Shown here piece by piece: positions 5,889 through 12,744 of a DNA stretch of 13,884 bases (position 1 is the first letter of the stretch; each line of letters starts with the position of its first letter). Source of the stretch: JBDRNO01 sp043811005 (GTDB lineage Bacteria; Bacteroidota; Bacteroidia; NORP154); the NCBI GenBank assembly GCA_043811005.1, contig JBDRNO010000111.1, positions 1-13,884 of the forward strand. Reading direction: 5' to 3'. The notes under the pieces were generated by a model, which was not told the origin of the DNA, did no database searches, and worked only from the letters and a program-made list of their open reading frames with translations. The position numbers and the translations under genes were made by a program.

Positions 5889-6773
5889 ATGAAAAACATA
5901 CAAGATATCCTTGAATATAAAATAATTGACCTTGAGAACTTCACCCTTGCACTGTACCATATTCTTATTGTCATTGCCATTATCGCCCTGACTAAACTGG
6001 CTTTATTGGCGATCAAAAAGGTCATGTACAGAGAACAGCTTACGAAAAAAATTGGGCCTGGAAAGCAGCATGCCCTTTTCCAGATCATAAAATATTTTCT
6101 TATCGTTATAGCGATTGCTATAGTATTAGAGAGCATTGGAATAAAAGTAACCATACTCCTTGCCGGCTCGGCAGCGCTATTGGTAGGGTTGGGATTTGGT
6201 TTGCAGCAAACCTTTAGTGATTTTATCTCCGGGATAATCCTCTTGTTTGAAGGAACTATAAAGATTGGAGAGATCATTGAGGTTGAAGGTATTGTCGGCA
6301 GAGTAAAAAAAATCGGGTTAAGGACAACCGAAATTGAAACCAGGGATGACATCATTATGATCATGCCCAATTCAAAATTCACTGCTGAAAAAGTTATTAA
6401 CTGGAGTCACAACATGAAGTATACCCGTTTTATCATAACTGTAGGTGTTGCTTATGGTTCTGACACCGAGTTGGTTAAGAATGTCTTGCTTGAATGTGCT
6501 AATGAGAATAATTTCGTTGCTAATAATCCCGAGCCAAGGGTCAGGTTTAAAGATTTCGGAGATTCATCGCTCGATTTCGAATTACTATTTTACAGCGATA
6601 ATATGTTCCGCATTGAGAGAGTAAAAAGTGATATCAGGTTCATGATAGATAAGAAGTTCAGGGAAAACGGCATCCATATCCCATTCCCGCAAAGGGATGT
6701 TCATGTTTTTGATAAAGCGGGCAAGGGTAAAGGTACAGAGGAAAGTAAAAGTGGCGATGTGGAAAAAAAATAA
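5889..6773 (+). CDS. MscS-family small-conductance mechanosensitive ion channel
   Basis: A 294-residue inner-membrane channel that opens under membrane tension and releases solutes during hypo-osmotic shock. Predicted membrane helices lie at about 20-42, 66-84 and 88-121. The third is the pore helix, with the Gly/Ala-rich pattern AGSAALLVGLGFGLQQ followed by the FSDFISG kink region. Residues 122-175 are the beta domain (GEIIEVEGIVGRVKKIGLRT, and MPNS at 160-162 region). Residues 178-275 form the alpha/beta cytoplasmic cage, ending in IHIPFPQRDVH. The tail is Lys/Glu/Gly-rich. Length and three-helix topology match the E. coli MscS class. It shares its direction with the antiporter, but an 8-bp array and its own -7 box suggest separate transcription. 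Both genes fit ion and osmotic homeostasis. A 200-codon frame on the opposite strand (5780-6382) is a shadow. Confidence 0.94.
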   Translation: MKNIQDILEYKIIDLENFTLALYHILIVIAIIALTKLALLAIKKVMYREQLTKKIGPGKQHALFQIIKYFLIVIAIAIVLESIGIKVTILLAGSAALLVGLGFGLQQTFSDFISGIILLFEGTIKIGEIIEVEGIVGRVKKIGLRTTEIETRDDIIMIMPNSKFTAEKVINWSHNMKYTRFIITVGVAYGSDTELVKNVLLECANENNFVANNPEPRVRFKDFGDSSLDFELLFYSDNMFRIERVKSDIRFMIDKKFRENGIHIPFPQRDVHVFDKAGKGKGTEESKSGDVEKK

Positions 6774-6774
6774 A

Positions 6775-6821
6775 CAAGTTGGCAGTTGGCAATTTTTTTG
6801 CCTATTGCAACTGCCTACTTG
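6775..6821. terminator. Hairpin between convergent genes, possible bidirectional terminator
   Basis: CAAGTTGGCAGTTG (6775-6788) pairs with CAACTGCCTACTTG (6808-6821), 14 bp with one T-T mismatch, starting one base after the MscS stop codon. The loop contains seven T residues (6793-6799). There is no T-run directly after the stem, so termination is plausible but not proved. The same TTGGCAGTTGGCA-type repeat is common in Bacteroidota spacers. Confidence 0.5.
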
Positions 6822-6837
6822 CAAGCTATTATCACCT

Positions 6838-6864
6838 AACCGGTAATATTTCCTGAACCGGTAA
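6838..6864. repeat. Direct repeat AACCGGTAA, two copies
   Basis: AACCGGTAA occurs at 6838-6846 and 6856-6864, 18 bp apart, each containing the palindrome ACCGGT. It lies just past the 3' end of the minus-strand lipoprotein gene. Its role is unknown. Confidence 0.4.
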
Positions 6865-6883
6865 ATTCTCACAGACTTCTGCT

Positions 6884-7441
6884 TTAAATCTTCCTCCCCT
6901 TCACAACTCTTTGCTCCTTCTTGAACTTCCTGATCCTTTTCAATTGAAACAACAAGTGTACGTTTGCGCTGCCTTGAGCCGTGTAATATGTCTTGTCTTT
7001 ATATAGCAACTTGCCTTTACCGTTAATCCATTCTGGAGCCAGCAAGGTATACCTTTCATTGGTCTTGGGTGATGGTGCCCCGAAGATCAGCGCTGTATTC
7101 TCACCAACTTCAAAGCTGACGGCAAAACGGTTGCCATCAATAACTTTTTCAACTATACCCGGAGTACCTGCCTTTATAAATACCCGCTCAAGATAACTGC
7201 CGCTTGTAATGGTTAATTTTCCCTCGTCTGTATCTTGCCCACCCTCGCTCTTCTCACCCCTGTTAAGCGAGAGATCTTGAGAAATATAGAACTGCAGGGA
7301 TGTCAGCTCATTATCCTTTAATTTGTATTGCTCACGGATGGATTGTGTAAATGGAATCTTTGGAGAACACGAACTCATTAACAATGCAGTTACACAAAGG
7401 ATGAGAGTTATTCCTGATATTTTACTCTGAAAATAATTCAT
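6884..7441 (-). CDS. Hypothetical lipoprotein, 185 residues
   Basis: The function is not recognised. Residues 1-24 form a lipoprotein signal: a short positive start, a hydrophobic core (GITLILCVTALL), then MSSC with the lipidated Cys at 25. The -3 residue is Met rather than Leu, which is a little atypical. The mature protein, probably membrane-anchored and facing the periplasm, begins with a polar helix (SIREQYKLKDNELTSLQFYIS). It continues as a predicted beta-rich region with alternating hydrophobic residues, and ends in a strongly basic tail (KRIRKFKKEQRVVKGRK). A small linker, GEKSEGGQDTDEG, lies in the middle. It is convergent with MscS and divergent from the Prc protease. A minus-strand TATCTTTG at 7552-7545 may be its promoter. 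It reads as a real gene by signal peptide, codon use and context. Confidence 0.75.
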   Translation of the reverse strand: MNYFQSKISGITLILCVTALLMSSCSPKIPFTQSIREQYKLKDNELTSLQFYISQDLSLNRGEKSEGGQDTDEGKLTITSGSYLERVFIKAGTPGIVEKVIDGNRFAVSFEVGENTALIFGAPSPKTNERYTLLAPEWINGKGKLLYKDKTYYTAQGSANVHLLFQLKRIRKFKKEQRVVKGRKI

Positions 7442-7511
7442 AATTAGCTGAATTTTAGTTATTAATTTGGTTTGAAAAAGTGTAAAACAATAATCATTCC
7501 ATTTTTAAAAT

Positions 7512-7542
7512 TTTGTAATTAAATTGTTTTTTCATAATTTTG
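7512..7542 (+). promoter_or_regulatory. Promoter of the Prc protease gene
   Basis: TTTG (7512-7515), 19 bases, then TAATTTTG (7535-7542) is a full match to the Bacteroidota -33/-7 consensus. The predicted start is near 7549, giving a leader of about 90 bases before the ATG at 7638. The leader includes repeats of the form CTTTGCG. Confidence 0.7.
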
Positions 7543-7544
7543 GT

Positions 7545-7552
7545 CAAAGATA
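7545..7552 (-). promoter_or_regulatory. Putative -7 box of the lipoprotein gene
   Basis: The minus strand reads TATCTTTG (7552 to 7545), an exact TAnnTTTG match two bases from the Prc -7 box. The two boxes point across each other. No -33 TTTG was found, so this is less certain than the Prc promoter. Confidence 0.4.
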
Positions 7553-7637
7553 AGAACTTAACTTCGTAAATTAATTAAAAAAAACTTTGCGCCCTTTGCG
7601 CCTTTGCGAGAGGGAAAAAACATATTTTAAACAAGCA

Positions 7638-9737
7638 ATGTATTTTCAAAGGAATAAAATCTTCACATCCATCACCATTCTATCAGCACTCATCTTATTT
7701 AGCTTCCAGACAGCCGATGATGATGATGAAAAAAACAAGGTATTGATAGATTTGATCATTCAAGGACTAAGCAGAAGCCACTATCAATCTGTTGAAATTG
7801 ATGATGCATTCTCCGAAAAGGCATTTGATCTATACTTAAAGAGAATAGACTACAACAAAAGATTTTTAACTCAACAAGATATAGAACGATTAAAAAAATA
7901 CCGGCATCAAATAGATGATGAACTTAAAACCCGCACTTATACGTTTTATGATCTTTCTATTGAGATCATCGATAACAGGATCAACGAAGCAGAAGTGTAT
8001 TACAAAGATATTTTATCCAAACCATTTGATTTTGAAAAAGATGAATTCATAGAACTGGATGCAGAAAAAATGCCTTATGCCGCTAATGAGGAAGAACTTA
8101 AAGAAAGCTGGCGTAAGTCATTAAAGTACCAAACCCTGTCAAAATTAGCCGATCTGATGCAGGTTCAGGAAAAAGCCAGGGAGGATAACGACACAACAGT
8201 GATCATCAAAACCTTTCAGGAATTAAATGAAGAAGCGGGAAAAAAAATATTAAAAAGGCACGATGAGTGGTTTAACAGGATGTCTAAAATTGAAAAAAGT
8301 GACCGGCTAACTGTTTATATTAACTCCATAGTTAATATTTATGATCCTCACTCTGCCTATTTTCCTCCCGAAGACAAAGAAAATTTTGACATCTACATGT
8401 CGGGACGTCTGGAAGGAATTGGCGCACAACTGCAGGAAAAAGACGGGTATATAACTGTTTCAAGAATCGTTCCCGGAAGCGCCTGCTGGCGCCAGGGACA
8501 ATTAAAAGCTAAAGATATTATATTAAATGTAGGACAGGGAAACGAGGAACCTGTGGATGTTGTGGATATGAGACTGGATAATGCTGTAAAGCTTATAAGG
8601 GGAAAGAAAGGTACGGAAGTCCGACTGACAGTAAAAAAGCTCGATGGCAACATAATTGTCATCCCTATCATCAGGGATGTAGTGGAACTTGAGGAGACTT
8701 ATGCCAAATCAGCCATTATTAAGAACGATATAAGCATAGGGTACATTAAGCTCCCAAAATTCTATGCTGATTTCAATAAAAAAGGTGGACGGAATTGTGC
8801 TGGTGATGTTAAAAAAGAGCTGGCAAAATTAAAGCAGGAAAATATTGACGGTATAATACTGGATCTACGGGATAATGGAGGAGGATCTTTGCATGATGCT
8901 GTTGATATAGCAGGTTTGTTTATTAAAAAAGGCCCGATCGTACAGATCAGGTCAAGATTCGGTGAACCTTATATTTTAGAAGACAAGGACACTGCTGTTC
9001 AATACAACGGGGCATTGGTGATAATGGTCAATTCTTTCAGCGTTTCGGCTTCGGAAATTTTTGCTGCCGCTATGCAGGACTACAACAGGGGCGTTGTAAT
9101 TGGCAGCTCCACTACATTTGGTAAAGGTACTGTACAAAGATTTTTTAATTTAGACAACTTTTTAAGCGGTGATGCCGGTAATATAAAACCCCTGGGTTCC
9201 ATAAAGCTCACAACTCAAAAATTCTACCGCATTGATGGCAGCTCTACCCAGCTCAAAGGTGTAACACCCGACATTATCCTGCCTGATAATTACACCTATA
9301 TTGAAATAGGTGAAAAAGAACATGAATACCCATTGACATGGGATAAAATATCACCAGTGCAATATGAGCTTTGTAACAGTTCCTTTTATGATATTAATAC
9401 GATCCGTGAAAACAGCAGCCAAATGATACATAGTTTAGCTACTTTTGAGCTTATCGAAGAAAATGCCGGACTGTTAAAAAGACTAAGGGATAAAACAATA
9501 TACTCGTTAAACCTTGAAAAATACAGGGAAGAACAAAAAAAAGTTAAAGAAGAAGCGAAAAAATACGATGATTTAAATAAAGAGATCCCAGGTTTAAATA
9601 TCTTTTCCTTAAAATCAGATATTCCCGCAATTGAAGCCGATTCCGCAAAAACTGAAAGGACCAGCGAATGGCATAAGAACTTAAAAAAAGATGTTTATTT
9701 ATTTGAGGCGGTGGGGGTGATTGAAGGGATGAGGTAG
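7638..9737 (+). CDS. prc: Tail-specific (C-terminal processing) protease, Prc family, S41A
   Basis: A 699-residue periplasmic serine protease that degrades or trims proteins from their C termini. Domains in order: signal peptide (1-25, core FTSITILSALILFSF), N-terminal helical domain (about 30-245), PDZ domain (about 250-345) that binds substrate tails, S41 protease domain (about 355-545) and the C-terminal helical domain of long Prc proteins (about 560-699). The Ser-Lys dyad is visible: SASEIF gives Ser470 (first Ser of SASE, as in Prc/CtpA), and FGKGTVQ gives Lys496. DLRDNGGGS (409-417) is the conserved segment before it. The start is the ATG at 7638, directly followed by the signal peptide. 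A TTG at 7587 would add 17 residues read from CTTTGCG repeats and hide the signal. It diverges from the lipoprotein gene. The role in envelope quality control is inferred from the family. Confidence 0.95.
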   Translation: MYFQRNKIFTSITILSALILFSFQTADDDDEKNKVLIDLIIQGLSRSHYQSVEIDDAFSEKAFDLYLKRIDYNKRFLTQQDIERLKKYRHQIDDELKTRTYTFYDLSIEIIDNRINEAEVYYKDILSKPFDFEKDEFIELDAEKMPYAANEEELKESWRKSLKYQTLSKLADLMQVQEKAREDNDTTVIIKTFQELNEEAGKKILKRHDEWFNRMSKIEKSDRLTVYINSIVNIYDPHSAYFPPEDKENFDIYMSGRLEGIGAQLQEKDGYITVSRIVPGSACWRQGQLKAKDIILNVGQGNEEPVDVVDMRLDNAVKLIRGKKGTEVRLTVKKLDGNIIVIPIIRDVVELEETYAKSAIIKNDISIGYIKLPKFYADFNKKGGRNCAGDVKKELAKLKQENIDGIILDLRDNGGGSLHDAVDIAGLFIKKGPIVQIRSRFGEPYILEDKDTAVQYNGALVIMVNSFSVSASEIFAAAMQDYNRGVVIGSSTTFGKGTVQRFFNLDNFLSGDAGNIKPLGSIKLTTQKFYRIDGSSTQLKGVTPDIILPDNYTYIEIGEKEHEYPLTWDKISPVQYELCNSSFYDINTIRENSSQMIHSLATFELIEENAGLLKRLRDKTIYSLNLEKYREEQKKVKEEAKKYDDLNKEIPGLNIFSLKSDIPAIEADSAKTERTSEWHKNLKKDVYLFEAVGVIEGMR

Positions 9738-9801
9738 TTAATTACTTTCCTGTTTTTTTATTAGTCCTGTTCCTGTTATTCAACGAGGGTAAGCATGGCA
9801 A

Positions 9802-9930
9802 CGATAATTCAAAACACCAAATAACAAGCATCAAATCACAAACAAATTCAAATGAACTAAATTCCAAATACAAAACAGTAGCCAATATAGAATTATTGTA
9901 TAATTATTTTATCAAAAGCGATAATTCAAA
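9802..9930. repeat. AT-rich repeat block between 12-bp direct repeats
   Basis: CGATAATTCAAA occurs at 9802-9813 and exactly again at 9919-9930. Between them is low-complexity sequence rich in CAAAT/AATTC words, like many Bacteroidota spacers. The right copy overlaps the premature end of the toxin remnant, so the block may mark the event that truncated it. Confidence 0.5.
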
Positions 9931-10051
9931 TAGGAAGCAAGCGAACTCTATGCCTTGTTTCTTCTACGCTAAGGTGAATGCAGTCATGACCTTTTTCCCA
10001 TAGCCACTTAACTGTGGAATGAGATATTCCCATATCAGCCAAAAAATCCAT
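9926..10051 (-). pseudogene. Truncated DUF5615 (PIN-like) toxin remnant
   Basis: The frame encodes 41 residues, MDFLADMGISHSTVKWLWEK and onward through GHDCIHLSVEE. The first 31 or so match the N terminus of DUF5615 PIN-like toxins, in which FLAD holds an early acidic residue of the nuclease site. Family members are usually about 110-120 residues and continue into a segment with a second acidic cluster. Here the homology breaks off and a stop follows after RHRVRLLPI, at the edge of an AT-rich repeat block. No other frame restores the missing part. The ATG lies one base after the antitoxin stop (TAA-A-ATG), the usual order and tight spacing of DUF433/DUF5615 modules. The toxin is very likely inactive. 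Confidence 0.7.
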
Positions 10052-10052
10052 T

Positions 10053-10283
10053 TTACGTTCCTGTTGCGGTGTGTAATTCCTCTTTAGCCAACCAAGATGC
10101 ATAATGCAATGCCTCTTTAATATCTTCCGGCTTAAGGTCGGTGTATTCTTTTATGATCTCATTTACAGTCATCCCGTTAGCTACAAAATTTATAACAAGT
10201 GAAGCAGGAATCCTCATGCCTCTAATACATGCCTGCCATCCCATAACATTTGCATCAAAAGAAATTCGTTTAAAAGCCTTCAT
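10053..10283 (-). CDS. DUF433 antitoxin-like protein
   Basis: A 76-residue protein matching DUF433, the antitoxin family usually paired with DUF5615 PIN-like toxins. The pattern is clear: RISFDANVMGWQACIRGMRIP (5-26) in place of the family's R-I-x-x-D-P-x-x-x-GGKPCIRGTRI, then a helical segment with NGMTVNEIIKEYTDLKPEDIKEALHYA (36-62). The fold is winged-helix-like and probably binds DNA for autoregulation. The GGKP part is changed to GWQA, while CIRG and RIP are kept. The start at 10283 sits 15 bases after a TAATTTTG box on the same strand. Its toxin partner directly downstream is truncated, so the gene may be an orphan antitoxin or a decaying module. Confidence 0.85.
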   Translation of the reverse strand: MKAFKRISFDANVMGWQACIRGMRIPASLVINFVANGMTVNEIIKEYTDLKPEDIKEALHYASWLAKEELHTATGT

Positions 10284-10297
10284 GATATTAAATGAAC

Positions 10298-10305
10298 CAA
10301 AATTA
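10298..10305 (-). promoter_or_regulatory. Putative -7 box of the DUF433 gene
   Basis: The minus strand reads TAATTTTG (10305 to 10298), a TAnnTTTG match. The predicted start is near 10291, giving a very short leader of about eight bases. No -33 element was found. Confidence 0.5.
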
Positions 10306-10455
10306 AATATAGAATGAATTGGTTTTTAATTTATTGTAAAAATATAAAAAATTATTCAATCTTCCTTACAAAAAATCAATAATAAAACATTACTTTCGCC
10401 ACGATCTTATTTTTCAAATAAATAATTTTAATTTTAATTTCAAAATCCATTAATT

Positions 10456-11151
10456 ATGAAGTATAAAAATTTAATACCCGCCATTGGCATTGGTATTTTC
10501 ACCTTAGTATCTTGCACTGATCAAGGCAATGTAGAAAATGAAAAATTCACTTTAAACACTAAGCATGATAAGATAAGCTACTGCTTTGGTGTAAGTATTG
10601 CTAAAAACCTCAGGCAGCAAGAATTTGACTCTATTAATGTGGAAGCATTAACCAGGGCTATTGAGGATTCATATAATGCAAAAGAGCTATTAATTACCGA
10701 AGAGGAAGCAAGTCAGATAATCAGTGAATTTGTACAAAATAAACAATTAAAAAAGTTTGAGGGTAATTTAAAAGCCGGACAGCAATTTTTGGAAGAGAAT
10801 AAAACAAAAGAAGGTGTTGTAACGCTTCCCAACGGTTTACAATATCTTGTGTTAAAGGAAGGAGACGGCCCCCAGCCCAAATTAACCGACAATGTAACTA
10901 CACATTATCACGGTACCTTAACTGATGGAACTGTATTTGACAGCTCTGTTGAAAGAGGAGAACCGGCAACATTCCCTCTCAACGGAGTTATTGAGGGTTG
11001 GCAGGAAGCTCTGCAGTTAATGAAAGTAGGTTCAAAATGGAAATTATTCTTACCACCGCATCTTGCTTATGGAGAAAGAGGTTCAGGTCAGGTGATCAAA
11101 CCAAATTCTACTCTGATCTTTGAAGTAGAGCTGATCTCAATAAATAAATAA
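10456..11151 (+). CDS. FKBP-type peptidyl-prolyl cis-trans isomerase, lipoprotein (Mip/FklB-like)
   Basis: A 231-residue envelope foldase that speeds cis-trans isomerisation at proline bonds. Residues 1-19 are a lipoprotein signal ending LVSC, with the lipidated Cys at 20. Residues 30-115 form the helical N-terminal dimerisation domain (KISYCFGVSIAKNL; QIISEFVQNKQLKKFEGN). Residues 120-230 are the FKBP domain. Active-site residues are present: Tyr151 (HYHG), Phe161-Asp162 (VFDSS), Val178-Ile179 and Trp182 (VIEGW), Tyr205 (AYGERG) and Phe222. The size fits Mip/FkpA-type proteins. The start is the ATG of MKYKNLIP. A weak TACTTTCG box (10391-10398) lies upstream. The stop codon falls inside the 20-bp inverted repeat starting at 11144. 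It is convergent with the T9SS pseudogene. Confidence 0.94.
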   Translation: MKYKNLIPAIGIGIFTLVSCTDQGNVENEKFTLNTKHDKISYCFGVSIAKNLRQQEFDSINVEALTRAIEDSYNAKELLITEEEASQIISEFVQNKQLKKFEGNLKAGQQFLEENKTKEGVVTLPNGLQYLVLKEGDGPQPKLTDNVTTHYHGTLTDGTVFDSSVERGEPATFPLNGVIEGWQEALQLMKVGSKWKLFLPPHLAYGERGSGQVIKPNSTLIFEVELISINK

Positions 11152-11674
11152 TTCGTGTCTGTCTATAAAGTCAGTTTTTCAAAAAAATAAACTGGATAGA
11201 ACTTATTATACTGCGCGTGGGATAAATTTCCGCATTTACTCATACCGCGAAGGCATGCGCTTTTTAAACCCTTCGTGAATACTTCGTATTTCAGTTAAAA
11301 ACAGTTAACACTGGTTAACAATCGGTTAATATCGATTACGTTTGAATCGGGATTTCCATTTACCTTCCTTATATTTTGTTTTCCACTTCTTGCAGCATCA
11401 TTCATCTGACTGACTAATCGCATATGCTTCTTTGGGAAACTTTGCGATAATTAAAAAATTAATCTGCGAATTTCACAGATGTTTTGATAAAATTTCAATT
11501 TTTCGTAAGGAGCTTGTTGAATCACTTGTAACTATTATTAACTGTTGTTAACTGTTTTTAACCATTATTAACCATTTATATTATATTAATCAATTGAGGA
11601 AATTTATCCCGTTTTTAGTATATCTTTATTTCATATTCTAAAGTGATTGTGCTTGACAGACACGAATTATTTAT
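11144..11674. repeat. Long palindromic element with phased GTTAA/TTAAC arrays (copy 2)
   Basis: The outer arms are perfect 20-bp inverted repeats, 11144-11163 and 11655-11674 (core TTCGTGTCTGTC / GACAGACACGAA). Inside are TATACT (11207-11212) / AGTATA (11617-11622) and GGGATAAATTTCC (11219-11231) / GGAAATTTATCCC (11598-11610). The left arm has GTTAA at 11294, 11304, 11314 and 11325. The right arm has TTAAC at 11538, 11548, 11558 and 11568. GTTAAAAACAGTTAACA (11294-11310) pairs perfectly with 11546-11562. The right end is identical to that of copy 1 (1093-1114) at 18 of 22 bases without gaps. The 500-base spacer has no credible gene. Confidence 0.8.
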
Positions 11675-12351
11675 CTTATCAAAAACATTTTTTTCGTAAT
11701 AGATTCCTCGTTCGTAATAATATTAATCATATACATACCCGAAGGACTTTCAGAAAGGTCAATAGATACTCTTTGAGATTTAACTTCTTTGAAAATTTCT
11801 TTATATACGGTGATACCAAGAATTGAGGATATACTTAATTCAATGTTCTGTTTTTCACACAGCTAAATTGGGTTGTACCATTAACATCAACACTGTGTAT
11901 CTTAGGACAAAATTCAGCACAGTTAGTGGGGTTATCCAAACCATGCCCGGATGCCCTGGTCTTTAATCTGAACATTCCTGCCGAAGGGTCAAGATCAACA
12001 GTTATTGGCGCTACAGTTGAATCAATTGTACTAAGGGAAAAGTTGCCGTTCCACATATTTTCTGTTTTTAACACATCCCTTGGAGGAATACCTTCTATCA
12101 TATGTGTAATCATAAAGATACGTGTATGTTAAGTAATTCCACTCTCCGCAGGCAGGATTTTGAGCCGGATTGCATTTCAGGGTGTAATACATTAATATTT
12201 TCTCAAAACGTACAGTATCGGGTGGGAACACGAACTTGTCATTCTGTGGTAATCCGAAAGTAAAGGTTTGTACAATTATCGTATCACCCGGACCTGCATA
12301 AGTCCTTTGAAAAGGTATGGTCATACAGAATGATAGATTTAGAATAAAAAT
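11671..12351 (-). pseudogene. Broken T9SS-secreted PNGase F-like protein gene
   Basis: Three pieces in different frames belong together. From 12351 to about 12110 the frame reads a signal-like segment (IFILNLSFC...YAGPGDT) and then TIIVQTFTFGLPQ, FEKILMYYTLKCNP and CGEWNYLTYTYLYDYT, as in N-terminal regions of PNGase F-like secreted proteins. From about 12105 to 11860 another frame gives MIEGIPPRDVLKTENMWNG, SGHG and NCAEFCPK. From about 11860 to 11671 a third frame gives NIELSISSILGITVYKE, IDLSESPSGMYMINI and TKKMFLIR, a typical T9SS type A sorting domain. Both junctions lack the sequence expected between the pieces, so they are deletions as well as frameshifts. No start codon remains at the 5' end. 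In an intact gene the product would be exported and anchored or released by T9SS. The PNGase F link is recalled from family features and is less sure than the T9SS domain. Confidence 0.75.
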
Positions 12352-12383
12352 TTATTTAAATCGTATCGGAATTTAAATGTTTT

Positions 12384-12646
12384 GCCACGAATTACACTAA
12401 TTAACACGAATTTATTTATTATAGAACAACACGTTTATATTCTAACGAATCTTTACCGAAATTTGCAATCAAACCCAACTTACATTTAGAAGTTGCTAAA
12501 TAATTAATGGTTAATTTCAGGAATTCATCTGAAATACAGCTACAATATTTAACTTCTAATATGATTTTGTCAAATACAATCATGAATGCTCTTATTTGTA
12601 AATTTATAATTTGTGTCAATTCGTGGAAATTTGTGTAATTAGTGGC
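12384..12646. repeat. Inverted repeats flanking the GxxExxY remnant
   Basis: The left arm begins GCCACGAATTACAC (12384-12397). The right arm ends GTGTAATTAGTGGC (12633-12646). They are complementary except for one base. Further inside, AACACGAATTTA (left) and AATTCGTGGAAATTT (right) continue the resemblance. The unit encloses the gene fragment at 12419-12619. A similar ATTAGTG/AATTCGTG sequence without a gene lies at 13721-13755. Confidence 0.7.
12419..12619 (-). pseudogene. C-terminal remnant of a GxxExxY-type protein
   Basis: From about residue 13 the 66-codon frame reads MIVFDKIILEVKYCSC, DEFLKLTINYLATSK and LGLIANFGKDSLEYKRVV. This is the C-terminal half of the GxxExxY family (about 120-130 residues, related to PD-(D/E)xK nucleases). 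The Glu-Val-Lys in IILEVK matches the E-x-K half of the active-site motif. The N-terminal half, with the GxxExxY motif itself, is absent. The first 12 codons come from the right-hand inverted repeat, so the ATG is unlikely to be a true start. The family is often found in many copies and close to repeats in Bacteroidota. The function of even intact members is uncertain. Confidence 0.7.
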
Positions 12647-12647
12647 A

Positions 12648-12663
12648 TCCGCCAGATGGCGGA
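12648..12663. repeat. Palindrome TCCGCCAGATGGCGGA, near-copy of the rnpB P12 palindrome
   Basis: Seven-base arms TCCGCCA and TGGCGGA surround GA. The rnpB copy at 546-561 has GC at the centre. It abuts the end of the GxxExxY inverted repeat. Confidence 0.8.
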
Positions 12664-12701
12664 TTAATCAACTTACAAAGTTATGTTCTTTCATTATGTT
12701 T

Positions 12702-12733
12702 TTCGTATATTCGTATAAATTTTCGTAATTCGT
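12702..12733. repeat. Short TTCGT repeat array before the rhomboid gene
   Basis: TTCGTATA occurs twice in 8-bp register (12702-12709, 12710-12717), followed by TTCGTAA and TTCGTAG a few bases on. The array reaches within nine bases of the rhomboid start codon. Confidence 0.6.
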
Positions 12734-12736
12734 AGA

Positions 12737-12744
12737 TAATTTTG
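12737..12744 (+). promoter_or_regulatory. TAATTTTG box overlapping the rhomboid start codon
   Basis: The sequence fits TAnnTTTG, but its last three bases are the TTG start of the rhomboid frame. If it were the working promoter, the mRNA would begin after the start codon. It is therefore either a chance match or a sign that the start is mis-set. No -33 TTTG was found. Confidence 0.25.

Noticed and set aside
5780..6382. 200-codon minus-strand frame across the MscS gene
   Set aside because: It is the antisense of a clearly conserved channel, and its start lies in an internal part of MscS. It has no family likeness.
7587..7637. 17-residue N-terminal extension of the Prc protease from a TTG
   Set aside because: It is read from CTTTGCG repeats, and it would place 17 polar residues ahead of a good signal peptide.
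9057..9130. Altered Ser-Lys spacing in the Prc active site (26 instead of 25 residues)
   Set aside because: The single extra residue falls in the GSSTTFGK turn, a loop that can vary. All catalytic motifs are intact.
11926..12132. 68-codon plus-strand frame opposite the T9SS pseudogene
   Set aside because: It is a shadow of the minus-strand PNGase F-like pieces, which show clear family motifs.
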